This document shows, piece by piece, positions 52,559 to 60,563 of a DNA stretch of 64,000 bases; position 1 is the first letter of the stretch; each line of letters starts with the position of its first letter. The position numbers were made by a program, and so were the translations under genes. The notes under the pieces are model-generated. The model had not been told where the DNA came from. It was given only the letters and a program-made list of their open reading frames with translations, and did not search any database. This DNA comes from Peredibacter sp045999315 (GTDB taxonomy: Bacteria > Bdellovibrionota > Bacteriovoracia > Bacteriovoracales > Bacteriovoracaceae). Location of the stretch: the NCBI RefSeq assembly GCF_045999315.1, contig NZ_CP174607.1:3038001-3102000 (forward strand), read 5' to 3'.

Positions 52559-53287
52559 TTACTTACAGCACTGAGTTTCAGGATCAAGATTACATGTCGT
52601 CGGTGGTCTTACTCCAAATATGGCCTTTACCTTCATTCGAGTCAGTGCTCTTGGGTTCGAATCAATTCTAACATCTGTTATCCGTATCCAGGCATTTCGT
52701 GGAAGAATCAATTCTTCTTCTGTGTCAGTATGATTTGGTGGTTGCCTTGCAGGTAACACGACACTTACTCGAAGAGCTTTAAGCCTGTTTGGTAATTGAA
52801 TCATTATGTAGGTTCCACCAAGGCCAAACATCTCGCCTCTTTCCGTGCCTGTTGTTGTGCTGGTATAGCCTAGATATAAACAATATTGGTTTTCCTTAAA
52901 TATAGTTCGCCTTTCGCCACGATACACGACAATGGGAGCAGGAATAGGTTTGATCGTTCTCATCAAAGCATCCATTGCATTGATGTGTTTCGCATACTTT
53001 GACAGAAGTTCCGGATTCCCAGTTCTTAAACCTTGATTAATTCCTGTGTACTCGGTTGTTTTATAGTCCCATACAATTTCTTGCTGCTGTTTAGTAAATG
53101 AAGTTGGGTCTGGATAAGACATGTAATAGCCGTTCCACTCATCATTGGTCCAAGATTGTGCAGGCCTGTTCTGGCGAATTGCCTCGTCATAAGACCCAAT
53201 CCATTTAGCAATGATGTCCGGATGATGACGGTAAATTTGAGCAAATGAAGAGAATGAAAAAAGGGCCAAGATTAATAGAAATTTCAT
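52559..53287 (-). CDS. Secreted ADP-ribosyltransferase-like toxin (R-S-E class)
   Basis: This 242-residue protein has signal peptide MKFLLILALFSFSSFAQ. The C-terminal half shows the R-S-E pattern of C3/iota-type mono-ADP-ribosyltransferases: R123 in VVYRGERR, the STS-like motif YTSTTT (S143), and ExE at E190-E192 in TEEELILPR, where the second Glu transfers ADP-ribose from NAD. Residues 20-115 are helical, as in ADP-ribosyltransferase exoenzymes. Secretion suggests a target in prey or in another cell. No immunity gene is recognised. No Shine-Dalgarno is present; TAATTT lies 5 nt before the ATG. I call it from motifs only, but three motifs in order with right spacing are persuasive. Confidence 0.78.
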   Translation of the reverse strand: MKFLLILALFSFSSFAQIYRHHPDIIAKWIGSYDEAIRQNRPAQSWTNDEWNGYYMSYPDPTSFTKQQQEIVWDYKTTEYTGINQGLRTGNPELLSKYAKHINAMDALMRTIKPIPAPIVVYRGERRTIFKENQYCLYLGYTSTTTGTERGEMFGLGGTYIMIQLPNRLKALRVSVVLPARQPPNHTDTEEELILPRNAWIRITDVRIDSNPRALTRMKVKAIFGVRPPTTCNLDPETQCCK

Positions 53288-53382
53288 GGCCTAAATTAAT
53301 CAATAAACTCAAATTTAAGCATATAAATTGAAAATTTTACATATTCCTCTGTCCTAGAGAAATTTCCCAGGTGTACATTTCT

Positions 53383-53688
53383 CTAAATCTGCTGATTACC
53401 AACTGCATTTTCAGGAATCACGGGAATCATTTCGCAGTTCTCAATTTGCTTCCCATCATCTGAATAATGAAGTTTCACTTTTACGTTCCCACGGTATGCA
53501 TTCCTGATACATTTTCCTGCGCGACTGTCTTCAGCAACGGTATACACGCCATGCTTGTCTTCCAAGAATTTCACTGTCATTTCTTTGTAAGTATCATCAA
53601 ATGTAATGGTTCTCACAAAGTCTGTTCCATAAGGATCTCGAGCGAAGGCCGCTCCTGAAATAAAAAGACCTAGAATTAAGTATTTCAT
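53383..53688 (-). CDS. Small secreted protein, paralogue A of a tandem pair
   Basis: This 101-residue protein has signal peptide MKYLILGLFISGAAFAR. The mature part carries GKCIRNAYRGNVKVKLHY and ENCEMIP, two cysteines likely bridged. It aligns with the next gene over most of its length (CxxNAYxxxxxVKL, then C). GAGGT precedes the ATG. It lies 2 bp after the end of its paralogue, so they are one operon. No known family. Confidence 0.7.
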   Translation of the reverse strand: MKYLILGLFISGAAFARDPYGTDFVRTITFDDTYKEMTVKFLEDKHGVYTVAEDSRAGKCIRNAYRGNVKVKLHYSDDGKQIENCEMIPVIPENAVGNQQI

Positions 53689-53690
53689 AA

Positions 53691-53978
53691 TTACCTCACT
53701 GGAGCTGATGGACTGACCAGTTTGCAGCCTTTTATATCATCTGCATTTTCCTCGAACGTCAGTTTCACCTGCATTTGTGCTTCGTAAGCATTTTTTAAAC
53801 AAGGTGCTACCGCGTCCCCTTCAGAAATTCGAAATACTTTGCCATTGCCCCAGAATGAAATAATGAGTTCCTGGCGACTTTCATCAACATCAATATCTCG
53901 GACTTCTTCAATAACATTGAATTTTTTCACGGCAAAAGCTGAAGTGGATAATAACAAAAGTGATAAAAGGTACTTCAT
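53691..53978 (-). CDS. Small secreted protein, paralogue B of a tandem pair
   Basis: The start is ATG 53976-53978 with AGGAG upstream, giving 95 residues. Signal peptide MKYLLSLLLLSTSAFAV. APCLKNAYEAQMQVKLTF and IKGCKLV align with paralogue A. The pair arose by tandem duplication. Both are made in one operon. The function is unknown; small disulfide proteins beside a toxin gene could be inhibitors or companions, but this is inference. Confidence 0.7.
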   Translation of the reverse strand: MKYLLSLLLLSTSAFAVKKFNVIEEVRDIDVDESRQELIISFWGNGKVFRISEGDAVAPCLKNAYEAQMQVKLTFEENADDIKGCKLVSPSAPVR

Positions 53979-54047
53979 AAGAGTGCTCCTTAAGTTCATT
54001 TTGTTATGCGGGAAATTCTAAATCAATTTAAGAGGGAATAAAGTCAA

Positions 54048-54368
54048 TTATTCGCAGGAATAGCTGATATACCAGTAGTTACTTTTATAAGTATCAATGC
54101 TTTTAACGGCCGGATTATAAGTACTTAAAGTGAAATTATCTGGTCTCTCCCCTTCCTCTAATACTTTATATTTTCCGTTACAAGCCTCACTCATTTCTTT
54201 AAAAGCATCTTCACGTCTTTGCTCTCTGACATAGGAAAGACCTTCATTTAAGTATTTTACCATTCCAACTGGTCGGTAATTTTCAGGAGCATGCTCAGGC
54301 ACTTTGGGTTTAGTGACATGAGAGGCTGAACATCCCATCAAAATAACAAGAATCAAAAAGAATTTCAT
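54048..54368 (-). CDS. Small lipoprotein of unknown function
   Basis: The start is ATG 54366-54368 with GGGAG upstream, giving 106 residues. Lipoprotein signal MKFFLILVILMGC (lipobox LMGC). The mature part of about 90 residues holds a helix-rich start (YLNEGLSYVREQRREDAFKEM) and ends in YWYISYSCE. No family is recognised. It lies between the tandem paralogues and the recombinase gene, all on the minus strand. Confidence 0.68.
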   Translation of the reverse strand: MKFFLILVILMGCSASHVTKPKVPEHAPENYRPVGMVKYLNEGLSYVREQRREDAFKEMSEACNGKYKVLEEGERPDNFTLSTYNPAVKSIDTYKSNYWYISYSCE

Positions 54369-54439
54369 CTGCAAGAACTCCCTAAACACATTTTGAAATG
54401 GTGGAAAATTCAATGCAATTTAAGAGGAGATTAAGTCAA

Positions 54440-55375
54440 TTATAAATCCAAACTCAGAGACTGATGAATTTTTTGTCTTCTCTTATTATAGGCCTTCGTC
54501 ATGGAGATATCTCGGTGGCCCACAAAATCGGCCACTCTTTCCAGAGCATGTCCCTTATCTAATAACATACCAATGACAGTAGAACGGGCCGAGTGAATGG
54601 TAATGTCTCCCCTAACGCCAATCATCTTAGCGTATCTCTTGATGATGTAATTAAGAGTCTTGGGATCAAGAGGGCGATTCACATTATTTTTTGTACCTCG
54701 GAAAATGTAATCATCCTGGGTCATCGAATATCCGGCGGATTCGGCCCACTGAAGATATTCGGAAAGTGCGGCTTCTGCCTTCGGATTTAGAGGTGTGATC
54801 ATTTCACGGTGACCTTTGGCGAAATACTTAACCACGGTGAAACCATTTTGTTCATCGAGGTTTTTAAACTGCAGATGTGAGACCTCACGGTGGCGCATAC
54901 CAGTGGTGAAGAACAATGTGAGAATGGCCTTATGAAGTTTTCCTGATGGAAGATCAGTGTTGATTGCGGCCAGGAGATGAACCACTTCCTCATCAGAGAG
55001 ATCCTGGGTCTTCACTTCCTTGGGAATGCTGAATCGCTTAACTCTCGCTACTGGATTTTTTTCAATTAAATCCAAATCCATCAAGTAATCATAAAATGAC
55101 CAAAGGGTCGCAAGAATCCGGTTCACACTGCGTGGTGAATAATCTTCTTTAAGTAAAAGATCTTTGAATGCCACGACATGGGCATGCTCAACACGAGTCT
55201 CATCAATAAAGCGAAAATGATCCTGCAAGAATCCCAGAAATTTTCGGAGGTCCCGCGTATAAGCATCACGGGTGTGTTCAGAACTGAAGTTATGGATGAA
55301 GCCGTAATAGAGTTTGTTCCGATCAACACGGCCAGATTTGGTGAGTTTAAAATCACTAAAGACTTCGAGATTCAT
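54440..55375 (-). CDS. Tyrosine recombinase/integrase (XerC/D-like)
   Basis: In this 311-residue protein, the N-terminal SAM-like domain (residues 25-110) is followed by the catalytic domain with the full tyrosine recombinase set: R161 in TGMRHRE, K188 in KGHRE, H261-R264 in HSAR, H287 in VGHRD and nucleophile Y296 in TKAYNKR. It would cut and rejoin DNA at paired inverted binding sites. Its start overlaps the DNA-binding protein gene by 4 bp. Length and layout are XerC/XerD-like, and the chromosomal Xer pair is normally encoded elsewhere. A candidate site lies at 56040-56079. Confidence 0.92.
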   Translation of the reverse strand: MNLEVFSDFKLTKSGRVDRNKLYYGFIHNFSSEHTRDAYTRDLRKFLGFLQDHFRFIDETRVEHAHVVAFKDLLLKEDYSPRSVNRILATLWSFYDYLMDLDLIEKNPVARVKRFSIPKEVKTQDLSDEEVVHLLAAINTDLPSGKLHKAILTLFFTTGMRHREVSHLQFKNLDEQNGFTVVKYFAKGHREMITPLNPKAEAALSEYLQWAESAGYSMTQDDYIFRGTKNNVNRPLDPKTLNYIIKRYAKMIGVRGDITIHSARSTVIGMLLDKGHALERVADFVGHRDISMTKAYNKRRQKIHQSLSLDL

Positions 55376-55941
55376 AGAACAACTCTTTTATTAGAATTCC
55401 AATCCAGACAAAACGAGAGTAGGGCCCAGTCCTCACGGGGAAGCATCTTCTGCAGGGTCTTTGGCGTGTAGTTTAAAACTTTAAGCAGGAGCATGACCTG
55501 ATCTACGGTCTTCGTAATCGTGGCCCTTTCTTTGATCGTAAGTTCAAGCTTTTCACCCTTCTTAACTCTCCCCTCAAAGCTTTTAAGTTCCAATTGAACG
55601 GTCTTTAAGGACTCTTTCAGGACTCGCATGTGCCCAAGGCTGCGTTTTTCGTGTTCGATAAAACGCTCAATAATAAAACGGATCTTGCGGCCTCGGCCCT
55701 GGATCTTGGTGTCTTTAACCACCATGCTGTCCAGGAACTTTAAAAATTCCGGTGCCAGACACAGGGTGAAATTGCGTGCCTTCTTTGATTCATCCTTCGT
55801 GGGGCGCCCAGGTTTTCTTTCAGCTTTCTTTTTGAAGGCCGGTGCGGGTTTCGATTCAACAAAATGTTTTACGATGGGTTCTGCCGCCATTGCCTCAGGC
55901 TTCTTTTGCAAAAGCCTTTTTAAAACCGATTCACTGCCCAT
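55372..55941 (-). CDS. DNA-binding protein with AT-hook-like and RHH-like parts
   Basis: The start is ATG 55939-55941 with GGAG 7 nt upstream, giving 189 residues. Residues 50-65 are a basic AT-hook-like segment (ERKPGRPTKDESKK). Then NFTLCLAPEFLKFLDSMVV and GRGRKIRFIIERFIEHEKR resemble a ribbon-helix-helix pair. The C-terminal half is a coiled coil. It overlaps the recombinase gene by 4 bp, so the two are co-translated; it may guide or repress the recombinase. The family is not recognised with certainty. Confidence 0.7.
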   Translation of the reverse strand: MGSESVLKRLLQKKPEAMAAEPIVKHFVESKPAPAFKKKAERKPGRPTKDESKKARNFTLCLAPEFLKFLDSMVVKDTKIQGRGRKIRFIIERFIEHEKRSLGHMRVLKESLKTVQLELKSFEGRVKKGEKLELTIKERATITKTVDQVMLLLKVLNYTPKTLQKMLPREDWALLSFCLDWNSNKRVVL

Positions 55942-56039
55942 TTTTGAACTCCCTACATGCCCTATTTCCACAGAACAAAAACCTAAGACGCATCGTTCTG
56001 TCGCATAATTCCCCTTATGAGGTATAAAAACAGTATAGA

Positions 56040-56079
56040 AAAACTAAATCAGTTTTAATAGTAAAATTGATCTAGTTTT
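56040..56079. repeat. Inverted pair of 17-bp repeats with 6-bp spacer (candidate recombination core or operator)
   Basis: The arms AAAACTAAATCAGTTTT (56040-56056) and AAAATTGATCTAGTTTT (56063-56079) are inverted copies with 15 of 17 matches around spacer AATAGT. Arm-spacer-arm with a 6-bp spacer is the layout of tyrosine recombinase core sites such as dif. It lies 99 bp upstream of the operon of a DNA-binding protein and a tyrosine recombinase. Each arm is also a near-palindrome, so binding by the DNA-binding protein as an operator is equally possible. Confidence 0.55.
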
Positions 56080-56135
56080 ATTATGGGTAAATAAGCAGAA
56101 ATGAACCGATGTAAACAATCAGGTATTTTACAGAT

Positions 56136-56161
56136 AAAAAAAAGCCCAGCCGAAGCCGGGC
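56136..56161 (-). terminator. Intrinsic terminator of asd
   Basis: On the minus strand GCCCGGC-TTCG-GCTGGGC is followed by 8 T, 26 bp after the asd stop. Confidence 0.92.
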
Positions 56162-56187
56162 AATTTTGATGAATTTGTGAGTGAAAA

Positions 56188-57288
56188 CTAGCTTTGCAGC
56201 ACTTGTCTGAGGACACAACGAAGTGGTTCCGCTGCACCCCAAAGAAGCTGGTCACCAAGGGTGAAGGCGTTGAAGTAAGAGTCTCCAATTGTCATTGGAC
56301 GAATACGGCCGATTGGCACATGCATTTTGCCTGAAACCGCTGCTGGTGTCAGGGCCTTCAAAGTATCTGGCTTATTGTTAGGAACTAAGCGAACCCAGTC
56401 ATTGGCCGAAGCGATGATTTCTTCAACTGTAGAAAGGTGGGCCGACTTCTTTAACTTAATCGTTAGACCTTGTGAGTGACAGCGAAGAGCTCCCACGCGC
56501 ACACATGTCCCATCAATAGGAATGATCGTCTGAGATTGAAGGATCTTGTTCGCCTCAACCTGGGCCTTCCATTCTTCTTTTGATTGTCCACTTGGCATTT
56601 CTGAATCAATCCATGGAAGAACGTTCAGGGCCAGTGGATGACCAAAGTTTTGAGTTGGAAATTGTGAACTCGTCATAAGAGAGGTCATTTGTTTTTCAAG
56701 AGTCAAAGCATCTGCCGCAGGATTGGCAGAGAATGCTGTTCCCACAGACTTCATCTGATCCAGAAGTTCAATCATGTTCTTAGCACCGGCCCCTGAGGCC
56801 GCCTGATAAGTCATTGAGCTCACCCACTCAACCATGTTTTCTTTGAAAAGACCGTGTAAAGCGATCAAGAGTAGGGACACTGTGCAGTTACCACCTACGA
56901 AATTCTTTGTGCCCTTATGGATGGCCTCCTGGATATTTTGACGGTTGACCGGATCAAGCACGATCACGCTGTCGTCTTTCATGCGAAGTGTACTGGCCGC
57001 ATCGATCCAGATTCCGTTCCAACCTTCTTTACGAAGAAGTGGAAACATTTCTGTGGTGTAATCGCCACCCTGACAAGAGACAAGAATGTCCATCTTGGAG
57101 AGTTCTTTAGAATCCATTGCACTTAGAAGCTTATCGTATGAATTGGCCATCTTTGGGGCCGCTTCACCAGTTTGAGAAGTAGAGAAGAAGTAAGATTCCA
57201 TGTGAGAAAAATCATTCTCTTCCTTCATGCGTTCCATCAGAACTGACCCTACCATTCCACGCCATCCAATAAATCCAACTTTCTTCAT
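56188..57288 (-). CDS. asd: Aspartate-semialdehyde dehydrogenase
   Basis: This 366-residue protein converts aspartyl phosphate to aspartate semialdehyde with NADPH, the second step of the lysine/threonine/methionine/diaminopimelate pathway. The N-terminal nucleotide site is KVGFIGWRGMVGSVL, the catalytic cysteine is C135 in GGNCTVSLLL, and CVRVGALRCHSQGLTIKL holds the conserved His. This is the long gamma-proteobacterial type. It is transcribed away from lysC with its own ribosome binding site (GGAG). No riboswitch is seen on its side. Confidence 0.96.
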   Translation of the reverse strand: MKKVGFIGWRGMVGSVLMERMKEENDFSHMESYFFSTSQTGEAAPKMANSYDKLLSAMDSKELSKMDILVSCQGGDYTTEMFPLLRKEGWNGIWIDAASTLRMKDDSVIVLDPVNRQNIQEAIHKGTKNFVGGNCTVSLLLIALHGLFKENMVEWVSSMTYQAASGAGAKNMIELLDQMKSVGTAFSANPAADALTLEKQMTSLMTSSQFPTQNFGHPLALNVLPWIDSEMPSGQSKEEWKAQVEANKILQSQTIIPIDGTCVRVGALRCHSQGLTIKLKKSAHLSTVEEIIASANDWVRLVPNNKPDTLKALTPAAVSGKMHVPIGRIRPMTIGDSYFNAFTLGDQLLWGAAEPLRCVLRQVLQS

Positions 57289-57358
57289 GTCTTAACTCTC
57301 CGTTTGAGTTTTAGAGATCTCTTAAATTAGATAGCTCGAAAAAAATTTAAAAGTAAAC

Positions 57359-57387
57359 TTGGAATTTCAAATTTAATTGTCTATGAT
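57359..57387 (+). promoter_or_regulatory. Promoter of the lysine biosynthesis operon
   Basis: TTGGAA, 17-bp spacer and TATGAT lie just before the riboswitch, so transcription should begin near 57394. This is the best -35/-10 pair in the window. Confidence 0.7.
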
Positions 57388-57395
57388 CTAACTGT

Positions 57396-57575
57396 TGCCT
57401 AGAGAGGCGCGACTGTTAGGTAGAAAGTTGGAAGGATTAAAAGCCGTTAAAACCAACTTTTGATGGAAGGGTCGCCGAAGTGATTCATGAGTTTTAAATC
57501 AGAGAATCATTGGTTGTTGGGGCTGAATCCCCAAGACTGTCACTGAGAAAAGAATCAGTGGGGTGCTTTAGGTAG
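57396..57575 (+). ncRNA. Lysine riboswitch (L-box)
   Basis: The L-box core is clear: AGAGAGGCGCG at the 5' side, GGAAGGGTCGCCGAAG, then GGGGCTGAATCCCC, AGACTGTCACTG and CAGTGGGGTGC at the 3' side. The P1 helix pairs TTGCCTA (57395-57401) with TAGGTAG (57569-57575). This aptamer binds lysine and lowers expression of lysC-dapB-dapA-dapD-lysA when lysine is plentiful. Confidence 0.95.
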
Positions 57576-57615
57576 GTATAAGATTTTCTTAGCTTTACCT
57601 ATCCTATTACTCCCC
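57569..57615 (+). promoter_or_regulatory. Riboswitch expression platform (alternative hairpin)
   Basis: TAGGTA, the 3' strand of riboswitch helix P1, can instead pair with TACCTA near 57596, with an inner TAAGA/TCTTA helix. P1 and this hairpin exclude each other. No long T-run follows, so control could be on translation or by another factor. The lysC ribosome binding site GGAG lies about 40 nt further on. Confidence 0.5.
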
Positions 57616-57659
57616 TACTACATATAATTTTTAGACTAATTTCCAACTTGGAGATCTGA

Positions 57660-59012
57660 ATGTCGCATGCACTTATCGTTTCGAAATTTGGTGGAACTTC
57701 CATGGGTGATCTCGCTTCTATGCAAAGAAGTGCTCTCATCAGTGCTGAACGTAAATCAACAGTCGTTGTCGTTTCTGCGACTTCTGGCACGACCGATAAA
57801 CTCATCGAAATTGCGAAGTCAGCTTCACAGGGCCGTATGGATGATTGTGAGAAATCTGTTTTCTCAGTTAAAGAGAGACATCTTGGTCTGGTCCAACAAG
57901 CTGGTGGACATGAACAAACTGTGGCCATGCTTCAAAGTTATTTCACTGAACTGGATCTTCTTGTTCAGAATATTTCATTACTTAAAGAACTCACACCACG
58001 CGCTTATGATCACATCCTTTCATTGGGTGAAAGAATGTCGTCACTTATTTTCCGTGATGTTCTTCAAGCAGCACTACCCAACAAAAAAGTTACACTATTA
58101 GACGCACGTACTGTCATTAAAACCGATTCAAACTTCGGCAAAGCTACTCCTCAGATTGACGTCATTGAAAGAGAAGCTGTGGCGAGAATGAATCTTTCTG
58201 GAGATCAAGTTTATGTCACTCAAGGTTTCATCGGCGGGGACTCAGAAGGCAACACGACAATTCTTGGTCGTGGCGGCTCTGATTATTCTGCAGCTCTTTT
58301 CGCTGAAGGTATTTCAGCAAATACTTTAGAAATTTGGACTGATGTCGCTGGTGTCGCAACCACAGATCCACGACTCTGCCCAACTGCTCGTATCATCCCT
58401 GAGCTTTCATACTCAGAGGCGGGCGAAATGGCCCAATATGGGGCAAAGATTCTTCATCCTGCAACTATCGCACCGGCCGTTCGTAAGAATATCCCGGTAT
58501 TCGTCGGATCAAGTTTTGAAAAAGACCTCCCAGGAACCTGGATCAGAACTTCCGTGGATCACCGGCCGGCCGTTCGTGCGATTACAAAAAGAAGTGCTCA
58601 GGCACTTGTGACCATTACCACTCCTACCATGTATAACGCCTATGGATTCATGTCGGGACTCTTTGAGGTCTTTGGTCGTCATCGTGTTTCAGTTGACTGT
58701 GTCACGACCTCTGAGATCTCAGTTGCTGTGACAGTGGACAACGCCACACTTGAAAATGAAAAGTTCATTCGTGATCTTGAGCAAGTTGGAAATATCAACA
58801 TCGAGGCCGGCTATTCACTCATCTCATTAATTGGTAATGAACTTACATTAAAGCCAAGCTTAGCAAAAACCATCTTCGGGGCCATTGATGTGGTTAATAT
58901 CCGTATGATGAGCTTAGGTGCTTCGTCATACAACTTTAACTTCTTGGTTAAAGAAGAAGATTCAAAGTCTGTTATTCAAAAGCTTCATCAGACGCTTATC
59001 GAGGAAGTATGA
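57660..59012 (+). CDS. lysC: Aspartate kinase
   Basis: This 450-residue enzyme phosphorylates aspartate, the first committed step to lysine, threonine and diaminopimelate. KFGGTSM at the N-terminus is the ATP/aspartate site, FIGGDSEGNTTILGRGGSDY the catalytic loop and EIWTDVAGVATTDPR the conserved substrate motif. Two ACT domains occupy the last 130 residues, so feedback control by an end product is likely. Length fits class III (LysC/AKIII-like) kinases. It is the first gene behind the lysine riboswitch, and its stop overlaps dapB by 4 bp. Confidence 0.96.
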   Translation: MSHALIVSKFGGTSMGDLASMQRSALISAERKSTVVVVSATSGTTDKLIEIAKSASQGRMDDCEKSVFSVKERHLGLVQQAGGHEQTVAMLQSYFTELDLLVQNISLLKELTPRAYDHILSLGERMSSLIFRDVLQAALPNKKVTLLDARTVIKTDSNFGKATPQIDVIEREAVARMNLSGDQVYVTQGFIGGDSEGNTTILGRGGSDYSAALFAEGISANTLEIWTDVAGVATTDPRLCPTARIIPELSYSEAGEMAQYGAKILHPATIAPAVRKNIPVFVGSSFEKDLPGTWIRTSVDHRPAVRAITKRSAQALVTITTPTMYNAYGFMSGLFEVFGRHRVSVDCVTTSEISVAVTVDNATLENEKFIRDLEQVGNINIEAGYSLISLIGNELTLKPSLAKTIFGAIDVVNIRMMSLGASSYNFNFLVKEEDSKSVIQKLHQTLIEEV

Positions 59013-59671
59013 GAATTGCATTACTCGGTAAAGGGAAGACTGGATCGAAGGTATTAGAGTTCGCCCAGAACGTGGAAGTCTTTGATTCAAAGAACGTTCC
59101 GACCTACGATAAATTGATCAAGCACGACGTGATTATCTCTTTCCTCCCAGGAGAGGCCTTCGAGGCATTAATCCCCGTGCTCCTCGAAACGAAGAAACCT
59201 GTGGTAACTGGCTCTACTGGTTTCAAATGGCCCCAGAATTTTGACAAGACTCTCCAAGAGAAAAATGTCCCGTGGATTTTTGCCACGAACTTTTCTCTTG
59301 GGGTGGTTGTCCTCAAACAATTAATTGAAAGACTTCATCAGGTAGATCATCTCTTCAAAGAAAAGACTCTTTCCATCCACGAAGTTCATCATACGAAAAA
59401 ACTTGATGCACCATCTGGAACTGCACTTTCCATGAAAGAATGGCTGCAAGAGCCCTGTGAAATAACCTCTGAACGCACTGGCGATGTGGTGGGTCTCCAT
59501 ACACTCACACTTGAGACACCAGGAGAAATCCTACGCCTTGAGCATGAGGCAAAAGACCGCCGGCTGTTTGCAGAAGGGGCAGTTTGGGCCGCAAATTACA
59601 TTACGAAAAACAATATGAAACCAGGTCTTCACGCTTTCCAGAAAGTTGTCGAAGGTCACTTATCCCTTTAA
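59009..59671 (+). CDS. dapB: 4-hydroxy-tetrahydrodipicolinate reductase
   Basis: This 220-residue enzyme reduces the DapA product with NAD(P)H. The Rossmann start MRIALLGKGKTGSKV has a Gly pattern altered from the usual GxxGxMG. The central part has GSTGFKW and ATNFSLGVVVLKQL, and the catalytic segment is IHEVHHTKKLDAPSGTAL with the His-Lys pair and substrate-binding GT. It is shorter than most DapB (about 240-270). It overlaps lysC by 4 bp and is followed after 10 bp by dapA. Confidence 0.95.
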   Translation: MRIALLGKGKTGSKVLEFAQNVEVFDSKNVPTYDKLIKHDVIISFLPGEAFEALIPVLLETKKPVVTGSTGFKWPQNFDKTLQEKNVPWIFATNFSLGVVVLKQLIERLHQVDHLFKEKTLSIHEVHHTKKLDAPSGTALSMKEWLQEPCEITSERTGDVVGLHTLTLETPGEILRLEHEAKDRRLFAEGAVWAANYITKNNMKPGLHAFQKVVEGHLSL

Positions 59672-59681
59672 AGGAGAAGAC

Positions 59682-60563
59682 ATGAACTTAAACAATTACG
59701 TCCTTTGGACGGCCGTCGTTACTCCCCTACTTGAAAATGGTTCAGTAGACTTTGAGTCTCTTACTCGGGTAGTGAACGCACAGGACGCTTCTCATAACGG
59801 TCTTTTGATCCTTGGGTCTACGGCCGAGGCCCTGAATCTTAACCTTGCTCAGAGAATGTCGATCATCGAACACGTCGTGAAGATGAAGCCAGCATCTCCT
59901 GTGATGGTGGGTGTAGGTGGAAACCTTCTGGAAGAACAGAAAGAGTGGATCTCTTATTTAGAGCGTTTAAATGTTCACGCTTATCTCCTTGTGACTCCTC
60001 ACTACGCAAAGCCTGGCCCAATCGGACAATACAACTGGTTTAAGGCCCTGATGGATCACTCAACTCGTCCATGTATGCTTTATAACGTCCCTGGCAGAAC
60101 GGCCGTTGCCATGTCGACTGAAGCTGTTTCTCGTTTAAGTGGTCACAGAAATTTCTGGGCGATCAAAGAAGCTTCAGGCTCAGTAGAAAAATTCAAAGAG
60201 TATCTTAAAGCGGCCAATGGTAAAGCTGTTTACTGTGGTGACGATGCCCTTATGCCGGATTTCGCGAACGCCGGATCAGCGGGTCTCGTATCTGTTGCTT
60301 CAAACGCCTGGCCGAAAGAAACACATCTGTATGTTGAACAATGCTTGAAGAAAACTTTCGATGCAAAAGAACTTTGGACCAAGGCCTCGAATAGTCTATT
60401 CGTTTGCTCAAATCCAGTTCCAGTGAAGCGCCTTATGAGTGAAACAGGATTGATTAAAACTCCCATCATGATGGCACCACTTTCGCATGAAGATATGACG
60501 TCAGCGACTCCTGTATTGGAAGCTCACGCCGCAGTTACACGTTGGTACAAAGAGGTAATGTAA
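59682..60563 (+). CDS. dapA: 4-hydroxy-tetrahydrodipicolinate synthase
   Basis: The start is ATG 59682 with AAAGGAGA upstream, giving 293 residues. The TIM-barrel aldolase condenses pyruvate with aspartate semialdehyde. Schiff-base lysine K162 is in WAIKEASGS, Y134 in LYNVPGRTAV, and GSTAE replaces GTTGE at the proton relay. Its stop overlaps the dapD start by 1 nt (TAATG). The substitution near the active site does not remove the key Thr. Confidence 0.95.
   Translation: MNLNNYVLWTAVVTPLLENGSVDFESLTRVVNAQDASHNGLLILGSTAEALNLNLAQRMSIIEHVVKMKPASPVMVGVGGNLLEEQKEWISYLERLNVHAYLLVTPHYAKPGPIGQYNWFKALMDHSTRPCMLYNVPGRTAVAMSTEAVSRLSGHRNFWAIKEASGSVEKFKEYLKAANGKAVYCGDDALMPDFANAGSAGLVSVASNAWPKETHLYVEQCLKKTFDAKELWTKASNSLFVCSNPVPVKRLMSETGLIKTPIMMAPLSHEDMTSATPVLEAHAAVTRWYKEVM

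Noticed and set aside
52653..52663. GGGTTCGAATC resembling a tRNA T-arm
   Set aside because: It lies inside the ADP-ribosyltransferase-like gene and no acceptor or anticodon stem pairs around it.
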